From Marinimicrobium sp. C6131 (lineage in GTDB: Bacteria; Pseudomonadota; Gammaproteobacteria; Pseudomonadales; Cellvibrionaceae): a stretch of 64,000 nt of DNA. The translations under genes and the position numbers were made by a program. Positions 26,491 through 34,940 of this stretch are shown here, piece after piece. The stretch is from contig NZ_CP110629.1 of assembly GCF_026153455.1 (NCBI RefSeq), forward strand, positions 4,092,001 through 4,156,000. Reading direction: 5' to 3'. Positions within the stretch are counted from its first letter, which is position 1. Every line of letters begins with the position of its first letter. Below the pieces are notes generated by a model. That model worked only from the letters and a program-made list of their open reading frames with translations, was not told the DNA's origin and searched no databases.

Positions 26491-26573
26491 CAGAATGTCC
26501 TCGCATAGGGCGGCCCCCGGCAGCGAATCAACGCCGCCGGTGTATGAGTGGGCCGGTCAGGGGGAGAGAAGAG

Positions 26574-27455
26574 TTATTGCGCCTTGGCGCGCTGTTCGAG
26601 CTTGTCGGCCAAGGAGAGTGGTTGTGCGGTGTTGGCCGGTGGCTTCGTGGTGGCGTCGGGGTAGAACTCCTCCAGAATCACCGGGGTTTCGTCCTCGTCG
26701 TCTTCGAAGGCCGAGTTCGCCAGGGCCGACCTTGCCGCTTGATCCAAGGCGTCCTGGTCGTAGCCCGACGCCTGTCGCTGTTGAGCGATCTCTCGGGCCT
26801 GGGTGATCGCGGCTTCCAGGGTCAAGCCTTCACGGATACCGAGATCCACATAGAAGATGGGCGTCCGGTGGCTTTGAGTGGTGCTTTTACCGCGTAGCCG
26901 AAGCTCCAGTGGCAGGCAGGCCAGCAGTCCGCCGGAGACGGCTTGGAAGTACCTCAGCCGAGCCATCAGGGTGCGGATGCTGTTAAACCCGGTGGTGCGG
27001 AAGATGAAGGTGCCCAGTGGGTCGTAGTCACCCACCATCACATTCAGCCGCCCGTAGGGTTTGCACTTGCCACCAGCGGCGAACTGGCAATGCGCGGGAG
27101 CCGGGCAGGGCAGTTGCTCCATGCCTTCCTCGTGGCGGCGCCGACACTGCTCACCGTCGCCGGCACAGACCGGCCGGCCGGTGCTTCGATCGAACAGCGT
27201 GTACTCGGCCCGGAAGTTCAGGTCCGGATCGCCAAAGGGTAGGGTGACCGGAATCGTGCGCAGCTTGCCGGTCTCGGTCTGATCGCGCAGCTCAGCGTCC
27301 AGTGGATGGAGTAACCATCCCTCTGGACTCTGCACCTGGGTGGTTAAGGTGAATTGATCGTCTTTCTCCGGCAGGCGCCTGCCGTCCTTCTCGGTGACAC
27401 GACCGATACTGATCCGGCCAATGACCGGCGGGGTAATCGCTAGGCCTTTAATCAT
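26574..27455 (-). CDS. Gp3-like / 'hydrolase or metal-binding' island protein
   Basis: This 293-residue protein starts MIKGLAITPPVIGRISIGR and has a cysteine cluster around residues 97-132 (CAGDGEQC, LPCPAPAHC, KCKPYG), followed by LNVMVGDYDPLGTFIFRTTG. That layout resembles the recombination directionality factor-like (phiC31 Gp3-like) family, often labelled 'hydrolase or metal-binding protein'. In islands it is regularly found between radC and yqaJ genes, as here. A role in excision control is a guess by analogy; the integrase here is a tyrosine recombinase, not the serine type that Gp3 serves. RBS GAGGAT is visible upstream. Confidence 0.65.
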   Translation of the reverse strand: MIKGLAITPPVIGRISIGRVTEKDGRRLPEKDDQFTLTTQVQSPEGWLLHPLDAELRDQTETGKLRTIPVTLPFGDPDLNFRAEYTLFDRSTGRPVCAGDGEQCRRRHEEGMEQLPCPAPAHCQFAAGGKCKPYGRLNVMVGDYDPLGTFIFRTTGFNSIRTLMARLRYFQAVSGGLLACLPLELRLRGKSTTQSHRTPIFYVDLGIREGLTLEAAITQAREIAQQRQASGYDQDALDQAARSALANSAFEDDEDETPVILEEFYPDATTKPPANTAQPLSLADKLEQRAKAQ

Positions 27456-27570
27456 TGCGGTATCCTCATAGCGTTAAACAAGGGCGAGCCGCAAAACGGC
27501 TCACCCAAGGGAGTGGATAAAGAAGGAGTTGATAGAAGGGGGACGTAAAGCTGAGCGCAATTACGCCCGC

Positions 27571-28578
27571 TCAGTCAGTCGAGCGAACCAGAAAGCGCCG
27601 GCTACCGGGGCGTGTGGTGTGGTATTCGTTCATCAGCTCCGGTAGGTCCCTCATCAGAGCATCGGTATTCAAGGCTTTGCTGTCCTTGCTCCGCTTCCAG
27701 GAGATCGAGCCCCGCGCAAAGGTGGCACGGGTCGCCTCGCCCATGGCCTGTTGCAGGGTTTGCTTGAGCAGCTCCTCCTGCTGAGTCAGGGTTTTGAGCT
27801 TATGGCGGGCCGTGACCAACTGATCGAACACGTTGCACAGGTGCGGGTCATCGGTGAAGTCGACCGTTTCACCATCGTCCTGGGGATATAGGTACCGCAA
27901 GGCGGTTCCGGCGGACTCCGACCCATCCGCTGGGGGCGGGGTGTCGGTTTCCACGTAGTCCCAGAACTTGCGCTCCAGCTCGATCAACCGGGCAATCAGC
28001 GCATCGTCCCGCTCAATGCGGTGCACCTGAATCTCCTGGCCACAGAGCAACACACAGACATCGGCGGCGGCTTTGCCGGTGACCGCCAACTGGTGCTGAA
28101 CCTGGCACTGCACGTATTCCGGTACACCGTCGCGCCACAGCCGCACCCCAAACTCCCCGGCGGTCTTGCATTCGAGTATCTGAACATCGGATACGCCCAC
28201 CACCGAGTAGTCCAGGTTGGCCAGCATCCAGGCTTTGTCCTGGTCGGGGTGCTGCAAGACGGCGTTCACCCGACGCACCTTGTTGCCCGTGCGCTTGGTG
28301 TAGTGGGTGGCCACAATCGGTTCGAGAATATGGCCCCAGTACATGGGGGAGCCATCGTCATCGGGATCAACCGAAGGGAGCTGATCCTCCCGGCCGGTTT
28401 TGATCATCCACAGCTCAAGCTGGGATTGGTAAGGGTTGAGGCCCACGGCCGCCGCTGCATCGCTGGCGCCAATGCCGGTCTGGCGAACCTTGAGCCAGTC
28501 GTTCCGGCTCAGGTCTTTGGTGGAGACCAGCCGCAGGGCGGGCCGTTGCTTGGGTGAGGTAATGCGGGGTGCTTTCAT
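27571..28578 (-). CDS. YqaJ-family viral recombinase (exonuclease)
   Basis: A 335-residue lambda-exonuclease-like protein of the PD-(D/E)xK fold. Visible motifs are QTGIGASDAAAAVGLNPYQS at the N-terminus, GHILEPIVATHY, the acidic residue in LANLDYSVVG and the ExK pair in ILECKTAGEFG. I prefer ATG 28576-28578 with GGGAGA upstream over an in-frame start 36 bp earlier. Such proteins degrade 5' ends to make single strands for annealing-type recombination in phages and islands. No annealing protein of the RecT/Bet type is seen beside it; the DUF932 gene occupies that place. Confidence 0.88.
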   Translation of the reverse strand: MKAPRITSPKQRPALRLVSTKDLSRNDWLKVRQTGIGASDAAAAVGLNPYQSQLELWMIKTGREDQLPSVDPDDDGSPMYWGHILEPIVATHYTKRTGNKVRRVNAVLQHPDQDKAWMLANLDYSVVGVSDVQILECKTAGEFGVRLWRDGVPEYVQCQVQHQLAVTGKAAADVCVLLCGQEIQVHRIERDDALIARLIELERKFWDYVETDTPPPADGSESAGTALRYLYPQDDGETVDFTDDPHLCNVFDQLVTARHKLKTLTQQEELLKQTLQQAMGEATRATFARGSISWKRSKDSKALNTDALMRDLPELMNEYHTTRPGSRRFLVRSTD

Positions 28579-28681
28579 TATCGAGTCTCCCAGACGCACA
28601 AAAGCCCCAGCCACGCGTACCGGTGGCTGGGGCTTCTATGAGGTTGACGGTAAATAAAGAAGGAAGAGTAGAGCCGTGGGC

Positions 28682-29641
28682 TCAGGCGACCATCAGCAGG
28701 GCCTCGTCCAGAGCCCGACCTTTGAGCGCCGCGCCCTGGCCGAACCAGGCAGAATCCAGCCGGTTGTCCTGGCTGCGTGCTCGGCGCTCATGGTCTACGA
28801 ACTGGGTGACGGCATTGAGCAGACCATAGGCGGTGCCTCTGGAGGAGGCGAGATCCGCCCCCAGGCCCTGGCCGTCATACAGCGCTTGCACGCGAGCCAT
28901 ATTGCGCTCGGTACCTTTGCTGATGGAGACCTTGTCCGGATCACCCATGACCCGCAGTAGGAAGTGGTGCGCCTCGCTGTCTTTAACGGAGCGGTTGCTC
29001 AAGTGCTTCATCCGGTACATGAACTCGTCCCACGCGGAGACGGTAATGCCCAGCGACCGCTTGACCGCCTTGGCATCAAATACCGAGCGGTGGGGCACCT
29101 TCACCGCGCCCGCGCCGCTACCCAGTGCCACGGCCAGGGTGTTATTACACACCACCCGCACACTGGTGAACTGGGCGGTGGTGGCCATGGTGCCGTCACA
29201 GGCGGTGGCCAGCAACACATAGCCCTTGGTGGTGTCCTTGCCCTTGAGCGTGGTGTACTGCCCGGTGCGGGCCAGAGCCCAGAGCTTGCGCCCGCCCTTG
29301 AGCACGCCCGCCGTCTCCAGCTCGAAGCCGGAGCGCTCGGTCAGATCCCGGTAAAACTCCAGAATCTCCCGAGGCTGGACCACCTTGTACCGGTTGCCCA
29401 CTACGGACAGTGGGTCGTGGGTGTCCGAGCGATACAGCACCTTGTGATCATCGAAGGGCTTGATCTCGCCCAGGTACTCACGCTGCCCGGCAATAAAGCG
29501 TACCGGGGACTCCTGGATCTCCCAATCCATGCCGGCCTGAATGACCCAGTCATCGATGGGAAGACCGGTGTCCAATTGACGACCCAGGCCGTGCCACGGG
29601 GTCTGGCCAACATAGGCCATGTTTTCAACGAGATGTGCCAT
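28682..29641 (-). CDS. DUF932-domain protein
   Basis: This 319-residue protein begins MAHLVENMAYVGQTPWHGLG, the standard start of DUF932 proteins, and contains FRVVCNNTLAVAL-like (VRVVCNNTLAVALGSG) and SKGTERNMARVQALYDGQG segments of the family. Its function is unknown; DUF932 genes are widespread on plasmids and islands next to recombination genes. The start has AGGAGAACC ahead of the ATG. It lies between the YqaJ nuclease and the zinc-ribbon/glycine-zipper gene, all on the minus strand. Confidence 0.9.
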   Translation of the reverse strand: MAHLVENMAYVGQTPWHGLGRQLDTGLPIDDWVIQAGMDWEIQESPVRFIAGQREYLGEIKPFDDHKVLYRSDTHDPLSVVGNRYKVVQPREILEFYRDLTERSGFELETAGVLKGGRKLWALARTGQYTTLKGKDTTKGYVLLATACDGTMATTAQFTSVRVVCNNTLAVALGSGAGAVKVPHRSVFDAKAVKRSLGITVSAWDEFMYRMKHLSNRSVKDSEAHHFLLRVMGDPDKVSISKGTERNMARVQALYDGQGLGADLASSRGTAYGLLNAVTQFVDHERRARSQDNRLDSAWFGQGAALKGRALDEALLMVA

Positions 29642-29712
29642 AGTGGTTCTCCTACGGAATAAAGGGCCCAGACCGATAGCGGTCTGAGCAAAGTTTGATC
29701 AATGGGGGTGGG

Positions 29713-30018
29713 CTAAAACCGGTGCTCGCAGCCCAGACAGCGGTAGGCCTGGAATACCTCCTCATCAAGCTTGTCGCCGAGCTTCACGCCGACGGCGCAG
29801 CCCGAGAGTCCGCCCACAATGGCGCCAAGCACCGCGCCCGAGGCGGCACCCGCTGGTCCCGCGATAGCTCCGACGGTGTAGCCCAGTCGGGCGCCGCTAG
29901 TAGCACTAATGGCCCCGCTGATGGCGCCAGCGGTTGTGCCAACGGTGCCACCGACCTTGCGGCCATAGCGGCTGGGTATAATGCGGTGGGAATCACAACG
30001 AGGGCATGCGGTGTGCAT
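29713..30018 (-). CDS. Zinc-ribbon protein with a glycine-zipper segment
   Basis: A 101-residue protein with a two-part zinc ribbon: CPRCDSHRII at the N-terminus and CLGCEHRF at the very end. Between them is a Gly/Ala-rich stretch with repeated small-residue spacing (VGGTVGTTAGAISGAISATSG, AGAVLGAIVGGL-type), a glycine zipper that could insert into or span a membrane. RBS AGGAGATAC precedes the ATG (30016-30018). It is the first gene of the minus-strand block, so it would be transcribed from the AT-rich region near 30.1-30.2 kb. Function unknown. Confidence 0.7.
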   Translation of the reverse strand: MHTACPRCDSHRIIPSRYGRKVGGTVGTTAGAISGAISATSGARLGYTVGAIAGPAGAASGAVLGAIVGGLSGCAVGVKLGDKLDEEVFQAYRCLGCEHRF

Positions 30019-30187
30019 AGCCGTATCTCCTATATCAACCAGGGTTTACCGGCGTGCTGGGGCCGGGGTCATGGGGGTGATATAGGTTTGAAACTGTCTG
30101 GGATTCGGTTGCCGAGCTGGAGAGGGGGGGGCGATTAATTACGAACTAATATGTGACTAACAAATAAATCGCGATAGGCGTGTCATC

Positions 30188-30218
30188 ATCATTATGATAA
30201 GGTTATTATTATAATGAT
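30188..30218. promoter_or_regulatory. AT-rich inverted repeat between divergent operons, candidate regulator site
   Basis: ATCATTAT (30188-30195) and ATAATGAT (30211-30218) are perfect inverted copies with a 15-base spacer. TATAAT occurs on the plus strand at 30210-30215 and on the minus strand at 30208-30213, so -10 elements for both directions overlap the right arm. The site is 81 bp before the WYL regulator and 170 bp before the minus-strand block. An inverted repeat over a promoter is what a BrxR/CapW-type repressor would bind; binding is inference. Confidence 0.5.
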
Positions 30219-30298
30219 TTTGTGAACGGGTTTCTGGGTGGACCATGTACTTCCCGTAATAACCACAAGCAGTCGCCAACTCGAACGAGCCGGCCCAG

Positions 30299-31204
30299 AT
30301 GCCGAACCACAAGCTTGCAGATTTAACACAGCCACAACGTGATCGGCTCGCATTCGTAGAATTGCGTTTGCGCTTTGTCGGGGAGATGCGCCGCCAAGAT
30401 TCGGTCGCGCGGTTTGGTATTCAGTCTGCCGCAGCATCTAGAGACCTCGCGCTTTACAGAGACTTGGCTCCTAACAACATTAAGTACGACTCCAAGGGCA
30501 AGTCCTATATCTTGGGTGCGGGCTTCCGGCCCGTGTTTGACTTCCCCCCCGAGCGGGTGCTGTCGTGGCTGACTCAAGGCTTTGGAGATGGAGAGCCCGT
30601 GCGGCTGAAAGCGTGGGTTGCCAGTGAGAGCCCGTCACGAGCCACACCAATAGACTTGGATGTGCTCGCGAGTGTAACTCGGGCTATCTATCAAGAGTGT
30701 CCACTTGGCATCGAGCACCACTCGATTTCTAGTGGCCGCTCTGAGCGTGAGATCGTCCCTTTCGCGTTGATCGATAACGGCTTTTGTTGGCTCGTCCGTG
30801 CATTCGACCGGAGGACTAATGAATTTCGGGATTTCGCTCTCAGCAGAATTAGACAACCCGTGGTGCTCAAAGGACAGATAGTGGCGCCACACGAGGCCAG
30901 CAATCAGGATATTCAGTGGGCCCGGACCGTTGAATTGGAGTTGGTTCCACATCCTGACCAGCCTAGGCCGGAGATCACCGAAATGGACTTTGGTATGCGG
31001 GGAGGCGTGCTACGGATCAAGCTGAGGGCTGCCACAGCCGGTTACATCCTTCGCCAATTGAACGTCGACTGCTCACCCGACCACAGTCTGCGTTCTAAGG
31101 AATTCAGGCTGTGGCTAAAAGATTACCAGCCGCTGTGCGGTGTTCAGAATGCTTTGGTGGCGCCCGGCTATCGCTCGCCCGACCAGATCAAAGGAGAGTA
31201 TTGA
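30299..31204 (+). CDS. BrxR/CapW-type WYL-domain transcriptional regulator
   Basis: This 301-residue protein has an N-terminal winged helix (about 10-75; QRDRLAFVELRLRFVGEMRR, RFGIQSAAASRDLALYRDLA), a WYL domain (about 125-200; PFALIDNGFCWLVRAFDRRT then FRDFALSRIRQP) and a C-terminal WCX-like part. This order and the 'RDLALYRDLAP' and 'RDFALSRI' signatures are those of BrxR/CapW regulators, which repress phage-defence operons (BREX, CBASS and others) until a ligand binds the WYL fold. Its stop is 1 bp before the helicase start, so it is the first gene of the operon. ATG 30299 has a weak ribosome site. Confidence 0.85.
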   Translation: MPNHKLADLTQPQRDRLAFVELRLRFVGEMRRQDSVARFGIQSAAASRDLALYRDLAPNNIKYDSKGKSYILGAGFRPVFDFPPERVLSWLTQGFGDGEPVRLKAWVASESPSRATPIDLDVLASVTRAIYQECPLGIEHHSISSGRSEREIVPFALIDNGFCWLVRAFDRRTNEFRDFALSRIRQPVVLKGQIVAPHEASNQDIQWARTVELELVPHPDQPRPEITEMDFGMRGGVLRIKLRAATAGYILRQLNVDCSPDHSLRSKEFRLWLKDYQPLCGVQNALVAPGYRSPDQIKGEY

Positions 31205-31205
31205 C

Positions 31206-33284
31206 GTGGCTTACAACCCAAAACGCGCCCTGGAACTTCTCCGGATCGGATCCGGGAGCGCTGACGCCACATTCCGTGAGGATCAAGAAGATGCCATTCG
31301 TCACATTGTCGAAGGCAGAGGCCGCTTGCTCGTAGTGCAGAAAACCGGGTGGGGTAAGAGCTTTGTTTACTTCATTGCGACCAAGTTGCTGCGAGAAGCG
31401 GGTGCCGGTCCTGCGCTGCTTATCTCGCCGCTACTGGCACTGATGCGAAATCAAATTACTGCGGCGGAGCGGATGGGAGTTCGCGCGGGCACCATTAATT
31501 CCGACAACAGGGACGAGTGGACCTCAGTTGAGGGAGAGCTAGCTAACGGCGAAATCGATATTTTATTGATCTCACCCGAGCGGCTCGCAAGTGAGCGCTT
31601 TCGTACTCAGATGCTGGCAGGTATAGCTGCGCAAATTTCTCTGCTGGTCATTGACGAAGCGCACTGCATTTCCGATTGGGGGCATGACTTCCGCCCTCAC
31701 TATCGACTGCTGGAGCGTATTGTCAAGACTTTACCCTCCAATCTTCGGCTCTTGGCTACTACGGCGACCGCGAACAACAGGGTGATGGACGATCTCACTG
31801 CGGTTCTTGGCCCGAACCTTGACGTGTCCCGTGGCGACCTCAATCGCAGCTCTCTTTCGTTGCAGGCCATCCACTTACCCAGCCAGGCCGAGCGACTCGC
31901 CTGGCTGGCAGAGCAACTCGTAACGCTGCAGGGTCACGGCATCATCTATACATTGACGGTGAGAGACGCCAATCAAGTGGCTGAATGGCTAAAAGCCCAA
32001 GGTTTTAACGTGGCGGCCTACACCGGCGAAACGGGTGACCGTAGAGAGCAACTGGAGCAGGCGCTGCTCAATAACCGAGTAAAAGCGCTGGTTGCGACAA
32101 CGGCTTTGGGGATGGGTTACGATAAGCCCGATTTGGCGTTTGTGATCCACTACCAAATGCCAGGTTCGGTGGTCGCCTACTATCAGCAGGTTGGTCGCGC
32201 GGGACGTGCGTTGGACGCCGCCTATGGCGTGCTGCTCAGTGGCGAGGAAGAGCGCGGCATTATGGACTGGTTTATCCGCAGTGCCTTCCCGACCCGGCAG
32301 GAAGTTGCCGATGTTCTTGAGGCGCTTGAAGACGAGCCGAATGGCCTGTCCGTCCCTGAGCTGCTGAGTCGAGTCAACCTCAGCAAGAAGCGAGTCGAGA
32401 AGACGATTGCACTTCTCTCACTCGAAGCTCCAGCGCCCATCGCCAAACAAGGCAGTAAATGGCAGCTCACAGCCGCAGTGCTGGGTGAAGGCTTCTGGGA
32501 TAGAACGGAACGATTGACCGCGTTACGGCTAGCCGAGCACCAGCAAATGGAGGAATATGTTAGACTGCCGTTTGGTGATCACATGGAATTCCTGATCGAC
32601 GCGCTTGACGGCGACCCGCACAGCGTCACGAAACCAGCCTTACCACCTCTGCCCGCCGTTGTGGATGCTGAGCTGGTCAGAGCTGCCGTCGCATTTCTTC
32701 GCCGAACCACCTTGCCTATAGAGCCGCGCAAAAAATGGCCCGATGGTGGGATGCCTTTGTACGATGTTAGGGGCCACATTGCTCCCGCATTCCGAGCTGA
32801 ACCGGGTAAAGCGTTATGCGTTTGGGGTGATGCCGGCTGGGGGCGCATTGTTCGAGATAACCGGTACCGAGATGGTTACTTTTCGGATCAGCTGGTTCAG
32901 GCATGCGCTGAAATGATTGCTCAGTGGCGGCCGCATCCAGTTCCGGAATGGGTCACTGCTATCCCGTCTCTAAAACACCCCGAGATTGTTCCGAATTTCG
33001 CAGAAAGACTGGCAGGCTCGCTAGGGCTTCCTTTCCATGAAGTGCTAGTGAAAACGGAAGACAGACCAGAGCAGAAGACCATGGCAAATGCCACTCAGCA
33101 AGCACGCAACCTCGACGGTTCGCTCAGATTAGTGGAACTGCCCATTCCTAGTGGGCCCGTTCTCCTCGTGGATGACATTGTCAATTCCCGATGGACCCTC
33201 ACGGTGGCGGCATGGCTTCTGCGACTGGGGGGGAGTGGTGAGGTGTTCCCAGTGGCCCTTTCACAAACGGGGCATAACGAATAA
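31206..33284 (+). CDS. RecQ-like helicase fused to a phosphoribosyltransferase (ShosT-like)
   Basis: A 692-residue protein from GTG 31206. An earlier in-frame start would run into the regulator gene. Residues about 20-340 form a RecQ-type SF2 helicase: FREDQEDAI, Walker A QKTGWGKS (45-52), DEAHCISDWGHDFRPHY (from 150), TATA (186-189) and QQVGRAGR (327-334). The RecQ zinc cysteines and HRDC domain are missing. Residues 350-430 look like a winged helix. The C-terminus (about 500-692) is a PRTase with the PRPP loop VLLVDDIVNSRWTLT (652-666). A PRTase next to DprA is the ShosTA arrangement, where the PRTase is the toxin. The fused helicase is unusual. It overlaps dprA by one base (TAATG). Confidence 0.85.
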   Translation: MAYNPKRALELLRIGSGSADATFREDQEDAIRHIVEGRGRLLVVQKTGWGKSFVYFIATKLLREAGAGPALLISPLLALMRNQITAAERMGVRAGTINSDNRDEWTSVEGELANGEIDILLISPERLASERFRTQMLAGIAAQISLLVIDEAHCISDWGHDFRPHYRLLERIVKTLPSNLRLLATTATANNRVMDDLTAVLGPNLDVSRGDLNRSSLSLQAIHLPSQAERLAWLAEQLVTLQGHGIIYTLTVRDANQVAEWLKAQGFNVAAYTGETGDRREQLEQALLNNRVKALVATTALGMGYDKPDLAFVIHYQMPGSVVAYYQQVGRAGRALDAAYGVLLSGEEERGIMDWFIRSAFPTRQEVADVLEALEDEPNGLSVPELLSRVNLSKKRVEKTIALLSLEAPAPIAKQGSKWQLTAAVLGEGFWDRTERLTALRLAEHQQMEEYVRLPFGDHMEFLIDALDGDPHSVTKPALPPLPAVVDAELVRAAVAFLRRTTLPIEPRKKWPDGGMPLYDVRGHIAPAFRAEPGKALCVWGDAGWGRIVRDNRYRDGYFSDQLVQACAEMIAQWRPHPVPEWVTAIPSLKHPEIVPNFAERLAGSLGLPFHEVLVKTEDRPEQKTMANATQQARNLDGSLRLVELPIPSGPVLLVDDIVNSRWTLTVAAWLLRLGGSGEVFPVALSQTGHNE

Positions 33285-34624
33285 TGCGATCCCTCTCACC
33301 TAACACTCAGGCTATCCTTTTACTGACGGCGCCGCTCATTGTTGGACGTGGGGCTCGGTCCCCTGATCTGTTGTCGCCAGGGGAATACAAACGGCTTGCG
33401 CAACATTTGCGCGATATTAAGCGCCAGCCAGCAGATCTTGTTTCCCCAGCTGCTCTTGAGGTCATGCGTGAATGCCAACCAGTAATTGACGAGGGGCGCC
33501 TGCAGCGATTACTGAAGCGTGGGTTTCTACTGAGTCAGGTGATCGAGCACTGGCAGTCACGTGCAATTTGGGTGGTTAGTCGTGCGGATCCCGAGTACCC
33601 ACGCCGCTTGAAGGCCCGTCTCAGAGAGGACGCGCCAGCGGTGCTTTACGGTTGTGGCGATATTAGTATATTAGAAACTGGTGGGCTTGCCGTCGTGGGT
33701 TCGCGCCGGGTGAGCGATGACTTGGTTGATTACACCATGTCTGTCGGAAGCCTGGCTGCCAGCGCAGGTCGGACCGTCATCTCGGGGGGGGCTAGGGGCG
33801 TTGATCAAGCCGCCATGCGAGGTGCTTCGGAATCAGGTGGAAAGGTGATTGGCGTTCTTGCTGAAAACCTTGAAAAGACCGTCATGAATCGTGAGGAAAG
33901 AAATCGTTTGCGTGGCGGCAATTTGGTACTCGTTTCTGCTTACGATCCAAGTGCTGGATTTAATGTTGGCCACGCTATGCAGAGAAACAAGCTGATTTAC
34001 GCATTAGCAGACACCTCACTAGTGGTCAGTTCTGATCTCAAAAAAGGTGGTACTTGGGCGGGCGCCGAAGAGCAGCTCGATAAACTAAAATTCGTGCCGG
34101 TCTTCGTTCGATCAACGGGTGAGTCATCTGCCGCTCTGGATGCTCTGCGCGAGAAAGGCGCACTTCCTTGGCCGAACCCACAAGACGTGGCTTCGTTAGA
34201 TGACGTGTTCAATGTGGCGATGCCTACGACGTTTCCACAGGCCGATTTGCCGTTGTTTTCGAGCGAGGAGGCGCCGTCAGTCGACACTCAGTCATCACCA
34301 CCTGTTAACGTTGCCGCAGCTGGGCAACTAGCCGCAGTGGTGGAATGCTTGCCATCCATAACGCTAGGTTCAGCTGCACAGGTAGACGTTTCCACGGAAA
34401 CTCCACAGCCGGAGTTGACCCCAGCCGAAGCGCTCTTTGCAGTCGTGCGTGAAGCCATTCAGCAACTCGCGAGTGAGCCGGTGAAGGACACCGAGGTGGC
34501 CGCTGCGTTGGACGTCTCAAACGCGCAGGCCAAGGAATGGCTAACTCGTCTGGTCAAAGAAGGTGTGCTGGAAAAGAAAAAGAAGCCGGTTAGCTATATA
34601 GTCAAGCAGAAACGCCTGCTCTAG
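33284..34624 (+). CDS. DprA-like SLOG-domain protein (ShosA-like)
   Basis: This 446-residue protein has the DprA Rossmann/SLOG core at about 95-265: YPRRLK, GLAVVGSRRVS (134-144), VISGGARGVDQAAMRGASES (165-184) and GHAMQRNKLIYALAD where classical DprA has FPxRNRIIAGLS. A variable linker (271-380) leads to a C-terminal winged helix (about 385-440; DTEVAAALDVSNAQAKEWL, VKEGVLEKKKKP). Housekeeping DprA loads RecA on incoming single strands. This one is diverged, sits in a helicase-PRTase operon and starts inside the stop codon of that gene, so it is more likely the DprA-type partner (antitoxin in ShosTA). It may sense or bind DNA or nucleotides. Confidence 0.83.
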   Translation: MRSLSPNTQAILLLTAPLIVGRGARSPDLLSPGEYKRLAQHLRDIKRQPADLVSPAALEVMRECQPVIDEGRLQRLLKRGFLLSQVIEHWQSRAIWVVSRADPEYPRRLKARLREDAPAVLYGCGDISILETGGLAVVGSRRVSDDLVDYTMSVGSLAASAGRTVISGGARGVDQAAMRGASESGGKVIGVLAENLEKTVMNREERNRLRGGNLVLVSAYDPSAGFNVGHAMQRNKLIYALADTSLVVSSDLKKGGTWAGAEEQLDKLKFVPVFVRSTGESSAALDALREKGALPWPNPQDVASLDDVFNVAMPTTFPQADLPLFSSEEAPSVDTQSSPPVNVAAAGQLAAVVECLPSITLGSAAQVDVSTETPQPELTPAEALFAVVREAIQQLASEPVKDTEVAAALDVSNAQAKEWLTRLVKEGVLEKKKKPVSYIVKQKRLL

Positions 34625-34940
34625 TAGCTGGGAGAGAATATGAGTACAAGCCGAAGTACGACGGCTTCGATGATATAAGAGAGCCACGTGCTTAGCCGAA
34701 ATGTCCAGCCAGGCCTAGTACGCAGCTGATTTCGGGGCATGCACTTCCTCACTGTTACTCTCCAAGCGCACCGGCGATGTTTCTTGGTTGGGAATACCAG
34801 GAAGCCCTTAATGTTTCCAAATGTTTCCGCCATTGATATCGTTGTGGTGGATTTGGCAGAAAGGGCGGAAACGTCAAAGTCCTAAGAGATGACTACTTAC
34901 GGCGGCCACCAAGGACTGTGTCCCCATGTGGGACCTAGTG
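34625..34940. other. Convergent gap with repeated GTTTCC motifs
   Basis: No gene is supported. It holds AATGTTTCC twice in tandem (34810-34818 and 34820-34828) and GTTTCCGCC (34823-34831) opposite GGCGGAAAC (34864-34872), a 9-bp inverted repeat with a 32-base spacer. It separates the plus-strand DprA operon from the minus-strand gene that ends at 34941. Termination or a recombination scar is possible. Confidence 0.4.

Noticed and set aside
33284..34624. Reading the DprA-like gene as the housekeeping dprA
   Set aside because: The core motif FPxRNRIIAGLS is changed, the linker is long, and it overlaps a helicase-PRTase gene in an island. Chromosomal dprA normally sits with topA/def/fmt-type neighbours.
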